Under the pieces are notes generated by a model. It was not told the origin of the DNA, ran no database searches, and was given only the letters and a program-made list of their open reading frames with translations. Below, one piece after another: positions 25,665 through 29,654 of a stretch of 29,654 nt of DNA (the first letter of the stretch is position 1; each line of letters begins with the position of its first letter). The position numbers and the translations under genes were made by a program. The stretch comes from Actinomycetota bacterium (GTDB lineage: Bacteria; Actinomycetota; Actinomycetes; Mycobacteriales; Mycobacteriaceae): assembly GCA_005787665.1 (NCBI GenBank), contig SYAB01000073.1:1-29654 (forward strand). The letters are read 5' to 3'.

Positions 25665-25669
25665 ACGGT
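25664..25669 (+). promoter_or_regulatory. Leaderless -10 box of pncA
   Basis: TACGGT is followed by six bases and ATG 25676. Confidence 0.6.
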
Positions 25670-25675
25670 GAACGG

Positions 25676-26233
25676 ATGCGGGCGCTACTTATTGTCGACG
25701 TGCAGAACGACTTCTGCGAGGGCGGGTCGCTGGCGGTCAACGGCGCGACCGATGTGGTCGGGGCGATCAACGGCCTGCTGGCCGGTGACCACGGCTACGA
25801 CCACGTGGTCGCCACCAAGGACTACCACGTCGAGCCGGGGGAGCACTTCTCCGATCAGCCGGACTTCGTCTCGTCCTGGCCGCGGCACTGCGTGGCGCAC
25901 AGCGCCGGTGCCGACTTCCACCCGCGGCTGAACACCGCCCCGATCGAGGCGGTGTTCCACAAGGGTGCCTACGGGGCCGCCTACAGCGGGTTCGAGGGCA
26001 GGCTCAACGGCGTCGCCCTGGCCGACTGGCTGCGCGATCACGGTGTCGACGAGGTCGACGTCGTCGGGATCGCCACCGACTACTGCGTCCGGGCGACCGC
26101 CGAGGACGCCGTCCGCGCGGGTTTCGGCACCCGGGTGCTGGTGGACCTCACCGCCGGCGTGGCACCGGAGTCGACCGCGCGGGCCCTGGAGGAGATGCGC
26201 GACGCCGGGGTGCACCTGGTGTCCGTGCGCTGA
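25676..26233 (+). CDS. pncA: Nicotinamidase/pyrazinamidase PncA
   Basis: A 185-residue cysteine hydrolase that converts nicotinamide to nicotinate in NAD salvage and, in mycobacteria, activates pyrazinamide. It is very like M. tuberculosis PncA as I remember it, starting MRALLIVDVQNDFCEGGSL. All key residues are present: Asp8, Lys96 and Cys137 (Cys138 in M. tuberculosis, shifted by a one-residue loop deletion), and metal ligands Asp49, His51, His57 and His71. His57, changed to Asp in M. bovis, is intact, so activity is expected. The start is at ATG 25676; longer in-frame extension runs into the divergent fusion gene. In M. tuberculosis it lies near lipT and a sugar importer; here near a polyamine-type importer. 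Confidence 0.97.
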   Translation: MRALLIVDVQNDFCEGGSLAVNGATDVVGAINGLLAGDHGYDHVVATKDYHVEPGEHFSDQPDFVSSWPRHCVAHSAGADFHPRLNTAPIEAVFHKGAYGAAYSGFEGRLNGVALADWLRDHGVDEVDVVGIATDYCVRATAEDAVRAGFGTRVLVDLTAGVAPESTARALEEMRDAGVHLVSVR

Positions 26234-26259
26234 CCTGCGCGCTGACCTGCGCGCTGACC
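26226..26259. repeat. 12-base tandem repeat spanning the pncA stop
   Basis: Two exact TGCGCGCTGACC units (26236-26247 and 26248-26259) follow a 10-base variant (26226-26235) that holds the pncA stop codon. The array fills most of the gap between pncA and potC. Confidence 0.9.
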
Positions 26260-26281
26260 CGGCCCCGCCAATCCGCCGCCG

Positions 26282-27121
26282 TCAGATCGGGGCCTTCTTG
26301 CGCCGGTACAGCGTCCCGGCGAACAGCAGGGCGAGGCTGATCAGCAGGATGGCGGTCGCCAGCACGTTGATCTGCGGCGGTACGGCGGCCTTGGTCGCGG
26401 CGTTGACGTACAGCGGGTAGGTCACCGTCGAACCGCTGACGAAATAGGTGATGATGAAGTCGTCAAGGGACAGTGCGAAGGACAACATCGCCGCCGCCAC
26501 GATGCCGGGAACGATGAGCGGCAGAGTCACCCGGAAGAACGTCCGGGTCGGACTCGCTCCCAGATCCAGCGACGCGTCCTCCAGGGTCCAGTCGAACCCC
26601 CGGATGCGGGCTCGCACCGTCATCGCGATGAAACTGATCTCGAAGGCGACGTGCGCGATCAGGACGGTGACGAAGCCGGTCGCCCAGCCCAGGCTGAGGA
26701 ACAGGGTCAGCAGCGAGGCGCCCATCACGACCTCGGGGGAGGTCAGCGGGAGCACCAGGAAGGTGTCGACCGCCTTGCTGCCGCGGAATCGCTGGCGTAC
26801 CAGGGCGATCGCCACCAGCGTGCCCAGCACCAGGGCGATCGCCGTGGACAGCGCCGCGACCTCGACGCTCAGTTGCAGGGCCTTGGCCAGCGCCGGGTAC
26901 TTGAACGGGTGCAGCCAGTTGTCCCAGGTGAACCCCTGCCAGGTGTAGTTGAACTTGCCTTTGGGGTCGTTGAAGGAGAACACGATGATGACCAGGATCG
27001 GCACGAACAGGTAGATCAGAACCAGTCCGGCCACCACCCGGAGGGCGACATCGCCCAGCTTGAAACTGCCCCGGAAACTACGGCCGGGGGAGGTCAGGTC
27101 GGTCACCGCCTGCGTGGTCAT
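26282..27121 (-). CDS. potC: Polyamine-type ABC transporter permease PotC
   Basis: A 279-residue inner-membrane permease with about six helices. The EAA loop that contacts the ATPase is seen as EDASLDLGASPTRTFFRVTLPLIVPG (in parts DLGASPTRTFF and TLPLIVPG), the PotC-type form of the binding-protein-dependent transport family. LVLIYLFVPILVIIVFSFN is the first helix. It is the last of the pot genes, starting four bases after the potB stop, and is convergent with pncA. The substrate class (spermidine/putrescine-like) is taken from the family; the real ligand may differ. Confidence 0.92.
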   Translation of the reverse strand: MTTQAVTDLTSPGRSFRGSFKLGDVALRVVAGLVLIYLFVPILVIIVFSFNDPKGKFNYTWQGFTWDNWLHPFKYPALAKALQLSVEVAALSTAIALVLGTLVAIALVRQRFRGSKAVDTFLVLPLTSPEVVMGASLLTLFLSLGWATGFVTVLIAHVAFEISFIAMTVRARIRGFDWTLEDASLDLGASPTRTFFRVTLPLIVPGIVAAAMLSFALSLDDFIITYFVSGSTVTYPLYVNAATKAAVPPQINVLATAILLISLALLFAGTLYRRKKAPI

Positions 27122-27125
27122 CGGG

Positions 27126-28001
27126 TCACACCAGGTCCTCGGTACCCAGTGCCCGGGTGTAGAGCAGCACCCCGGCCAGGATGAGCGCCATCAGGACGAA
27201 ACTCATCGCGGCGGCCACCGGGTAGTCCTTGACGACCAGGAACTGCTTCTGGATGACATTGCCGATCATCGTCGTCTTCGTGCTGCCCAGATAGTCGGCG
27301 TTGATGAAGTCGCCCACCGCGGGGATGAACACCAGCAGGCTTCCGGCCAGCACGCCGGGCATGGCCAGCGGCAGGATCACCTTGCCGAACATCCGGCGGT
27401 TGGTCCCGTAGAGGTCGCGGGAGGCCTCCAGCAGTCGCGGGTCGATCTTCTCCAGGGCCACATACAGCGGCAGGATCATGAAGATGACCCAGTTGTAGGT
27501 CAGTCCGCCGATCACCCCCCAACTCGTGGAGAGCAGCCGGCCCTCGCTGGGAAGCAGGCCGATCGTGCCCAGCGCGCTGACCACCATCCCGTCGTCGGCC
27601 AGGATCGTCTTCCAGGCGATGGTGCGAATCAGGAACGTCACGAAGAACGGCAGGATCACCAGACCCAGCAGGAGATTCTTGAATCGCCCGGCCTTGAACG
27701 CGATGACGTACGCCAGCGGGAAGGCCAGCAGCAGGCACAGCACGGTCGCGGCCAGGGAGTAGCCGAACGACCGCAGGATCTGATCGCGGTACTCGGTCAG
27801 CGCCTGCCCGTAGTTGCCGAAGTCCCACGCGAAGGTGAGCTTGGGCAGATACACCGACCCGCCCATGGTCGACAGCGAGGTGCGTAGCAGTGAGAAGAAC
27901 GGCACCACATAGAACACCCCGAGGTAGGCCAGCGCGGGCAGGATCATCAGGTAGGGCGCGATCCTGCTGCGCTGCCGGTTACTGCTGGCTACCCCAGCCA
28001 T
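27126..28001 (-). CDS. potB: Polyamine-type ABC transporter permease PotB
   Basis: A 291-residue permease, partner of PotC in the importer. A short basic N-terminus (NRQRSRIAPYLMILPALAY) leads into the first helix; about six helices follow. The EAA loop is EASRDLYGTNRRMFGKVILPLAMPG (seen as ASRDLYGTNRRMF and ILPLAMPG). The ATG lies 18 bases after the potD stop with no clear ribosome site, so coupled translation is likely. Family-level assignment is firm; substrate is not proved. Confidence 0.92.
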   Translation of the reverse strand: MAGVASSNRQRSRIAPYLMILPALAYLGVFYVVPFFSLLRTSLSTMGGSVYLPKLTFAWDFGNYGQALTEYRDQILRSFGYSLAATVLCLLLAFPLAYVIAFKAGRFKNLLLGLVILPFFVTFLIRTIAWKTILADDGMVVSALGTIGLLPSEGRLLSTSWGVIGGLTYNWVIFMILPLYVALEKIDPRLLEASRDLYGTNRRMFGKVILPLAMPGVLAGSLLVFIPAVGDFINADYLGSTKTTMIGNVIQKQFLVVKDYPVAAAMSFVLMALILAGVLLYTRALGTEDLV

Positions 28002-28019
28002 CAGAGGTGCACCATCGGC

Positions 28020-29204
28020 TCAGCCGCCGGTGACGGCGGCGTAGGCCTTGTTGAATTCCTGGGTCTGCTCGTCGGTCAGCGGGGCCCAGGCCTTCAGCTT
28101 CTCCAGGGTCTCCTTCGTCGGGTTGATCAGCGGGTTCTTGGCCAACTCGGGATCGATCTTGGACAGTTCGTCGGTCATATCGCTGAGCACCGGGACGTAC
28201 TGGGTGAAGGCCACCAGCTTGGCGTAGTTGGCCCGGTCGTAGACGTAGTTGATCCACTCCTCGGCGGCCTTCTGGTTCTGCGCGGTGTAGGGGATCACCA
28301 TGGTGTCCAGGAAGGTGGTGCTGCCCGATTCGGGCACCACGAACTTCAGGTCCGGGTTGTCGGCCTGCAGTTGCACCACGTCGCCGGAGTAAGCCTGGGC
28401 GATCACGGTGTTGCCGGCCGCCAGGTCGTCGGAGTAGTCGTTACCGGTGAACCGCCGGATCTGGCCCTTCTCCTTCTGCTCCTTGACCAGGTCGGCGGCC
28501 TTCTGCACGGTCTCGGCCGTGGGGTCCTCCGGGGAGTGGGCCTGCGACATCATGATCATGCCGAGTCCGTCCTGGACGTCGCTGAACAGGCTCACCTTGC
28601 CTTTGAAGGCCGGGTCCCACAGGTCCTCGACCTTGGTGATGTCACGCCCGGTGGCCGCCCGGTTGTAGGCCAGGCCCACCATGCCCGACATGTAGGGGGC
28701 GCTGAACTTGCGGCCCGGGTCGGACTTGTTGTCCATCAGGTCGGTGCGCAGGTTCTTCTTGTTGGTCCAGCGGCTGTCGCTGATCGGGTTGAGCCAGCCC
28801 AGCCCGGCCAGCCGGGCGGCCATGAACTGGGTGGGCACCACCAGGTCGGCGCCGATGTCCTGGCGGCGCGAGAGCGGCTCCTTGTTCTTGGCGAACCACT
28901 CCTCGTTGTCGTTGAAGTCCTCCTTGTAGTCCACCACCAGCCCGGAGGCGGTCTGGAAGGCCGCGACGAAGCCGTCGGCCATGTACAGCGGCCAGTTGGA
29001 GATCCGCAGCTTGCCCGACGCCGGGCTGCCGTCGTCGGAGGGGGCGGCCGGCGCCTCGGAGGTGCCGGCCGACTTGTTGTCCGAACTGCACGCGGCCAGG
29101 AAGGACGGTCCGAGAACCAGGGCGGCCGCCGCGGCGGCGCCGCCGCCGATGAACCGCCGGCGGGAGTTGAGCCGGGCCAGGACCCGCGGGTCGATATCTG
29201 CCAT
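28020..29204 (-). CDS. potD: Polyamine-type substrate-binding lipoprotein PotD, Tat-exported
   Basis: A 394-residue extracytoplasmic binding protein. The N-terminus has a twin-arginine motif (SRRRFIG, residues 14-20), a hydrophobic Ala/Leu stretch and a lipobox LAAC with Cys39, so it is probably a Tat-exported lipoprotein anchored to the membrane. Mature sequence LRISNWPLYMADGFVAAF is the typical opening of PotD/PotF proteins, and QDGLGMIMM, AQAYSGDVVQL and PESGSTTFLDTMVIP are family-like. The ligand could be a polyamine or another amine; the neighbouring kinase/phospho-lyase suggests looking at amino alcohols. It starts 27 bases after the potA stop. Confidence 0.93.
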   Translation of the reverse strand: MADIDPRVLARLNSRRRFIGGGAAAAAALVLGPSFLAACSSDNKSAGTSEAPAAPSDDGSPASGKLRISNWPLYMADGFVAAFQTASGLVVDYKEDFNDNEEWFAKNKEPLSRRQDIGADLVVPTQFMAARLAGLGWLNPISDSRWTNKKNLRTDLMDNKSDPGRKFSAPYMSGMVGLAYNRAATGRDITKVEDLWDPAFKGKVSLFSDVQDGLGMIMMSQAHSPEDPTAETVQKAADLVKEQKEKGQIRRFTGNDYSDDLAAGNTVIAQAYSGDVVQLQADNPDLKFVVPESGSTTFLDTMVIPYTAQNQKAAEEWINYVYDRANYAKLVAFTQYVPVLSDMTDELSKIDPELAKNPLINPTKETLEKLKAWAPLTDEQTQEFNKAYAAVTGG

Positions 29205-29231
29205 GGGGATGCCTTTCGTCGTGGTCTGGTG

Positions 29232-29654
29232 CTACAGCGGCTTGAGGTCGTGGGGGGTGGGGATGTCGGCGGCCGGCAGCACCAGGGAGGCGTCGGTGGC
29301 CCACCCGGCGTACACGTCGTCGCCGGGGCGCAGCATGGGCAGGTCCTGCTCGGGTCCGACGTGCGCGACCACCGGCGAGCCGTCGGCCGCCGTCAGCGAC
29401 AGCCGCAGCATGGGTCCCTGGAAGGTCAGGTCGACGACCTTGGCGGGGATCGCCGCCACGTCACCGCTCGGCGGCTCCACCGATACGCGCACCCGTTCCG
29501 GGCGCACCATGACGGTCGCCTCGCCGCCGGTTTCGATGTGGGTGTCGCCGGGCCGGGCCCGCAGCGTGGCACCGAGGATGCTCACCTCGACGTAGTCGCG
29601 GTTGGCCCGCCCGGTCTGGCGGCCGTGCCACAGGTTGGCCTGACCGATGAAACC
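29232..29654 (-). CDS. potA: ABC transporter ATP-binding protein PotA, C-terminal part (cut by right edge)
   Basis: The frame is open to base 29654, so the 5' part lies outside the window; 140 residues are visible. They form the TOBE-type domain after the nucleotide-binding domain: FIGQANLW, a beta-rich region, MVRPERVRV and the end of the second TOBE strand set. In PotA this domain is regulatory and contacts the permeases. Order potA-potD-potB-potC on the minus strand indicates one operon whose promoter is outside the window. The GTG at 29585 is internal. Confidence 0.9.
   Translation of the reverse strand, partial: GFIGQANLWHGRQTGRANRDYVEVSILGATLRARPGDTHIETGGEATVMVRPERVRVSVEPPSGDVAAIPAKVVDLTFQGPMLRLSLTAADGSPVVAHVGPEQDLPMLRPGDDVYAGWATDASLVLPAADIPTPHDLKPL

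Overview
The window is about 70% GC, densely coding on both strands and reads as a non-tuberculous Mycobacterium (Mycolicibacterium-like). The best evidence is a near-textbook RbpA, an actinobacterial CobN of 1194 residues, a PncA with the full set of mycobacterial metal and active-site residues, separate but overlapping lnt and ppm1 genes, and a LipT/LppI pair. Gene order from cobN to pncA follows, from memory, M. tuberculosis Rv2062c to Rv2043c, with one block missing and one block inserted. All similarity statements rest on reading the sequence; no search was run.

Layout. 1-3513 (+): the end of a tightly overlapping DUF4129 / small membrane protein / MoxR AAA+ ATPase / DUF58 / membrane protein operon. 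3528-7502 (+): cobN, then an Rv2061-family PPOX (probable F420-dependent) flavin/deazaflavin protein. 7503-8164: a short intergenic region with a strong candidate promoter and LexA-like box, then fxsA. 8197-12273 (+): amidohydrolase, lnt and ppm1, chained by overlaps; they supply the acyltransferase and the polyprenol-phosphate-mannose donor for lipoprotein modification. 12270-15359: rbpA (-), a small zinc-ribbon gene (+), lppI (-) and lipT (+).

15397-22709 is accessory in character: a kinase fused to a CrtC/AttH-like domain (+), an RDD membrane protein with a Pro-Tyr-rich head (-), a methyltransferase (+), a (-) operon of GT4 glycosyltransferase, methyltransferase and a prenyltransferase/squalene-cyclase-like protein, and an MBL-fold hydrolase (+). 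I regard the glycosyltransferase/methyltransferase/cyclase-like group as the best candidate for an undescribed pathway.

22693-29654: a 973-residue fusion of a hydroxylysine-kinase-like domain, a degenerate M23-like domain and a class III PLP phospho-lyase/aminotransferase (-); pncA (+), divergent from it; then a (-) potA-potD-potB-potC type ABC importer cut by the right edge. The fusion and importer together suggest uptake and breakdown of an amino alcohol or amine.

Many starts are set by a recurring pattern of a TANNNT -10 box followed by 6-7 bases and then ATG/GTG, the leaderless arrangement common in mycobacteria. No rRNA, tRNA, CRISPR, insertion sequence or phage gene was seen. No gene-free stretch exceeds 300 bases; the longest is 7503-7669.
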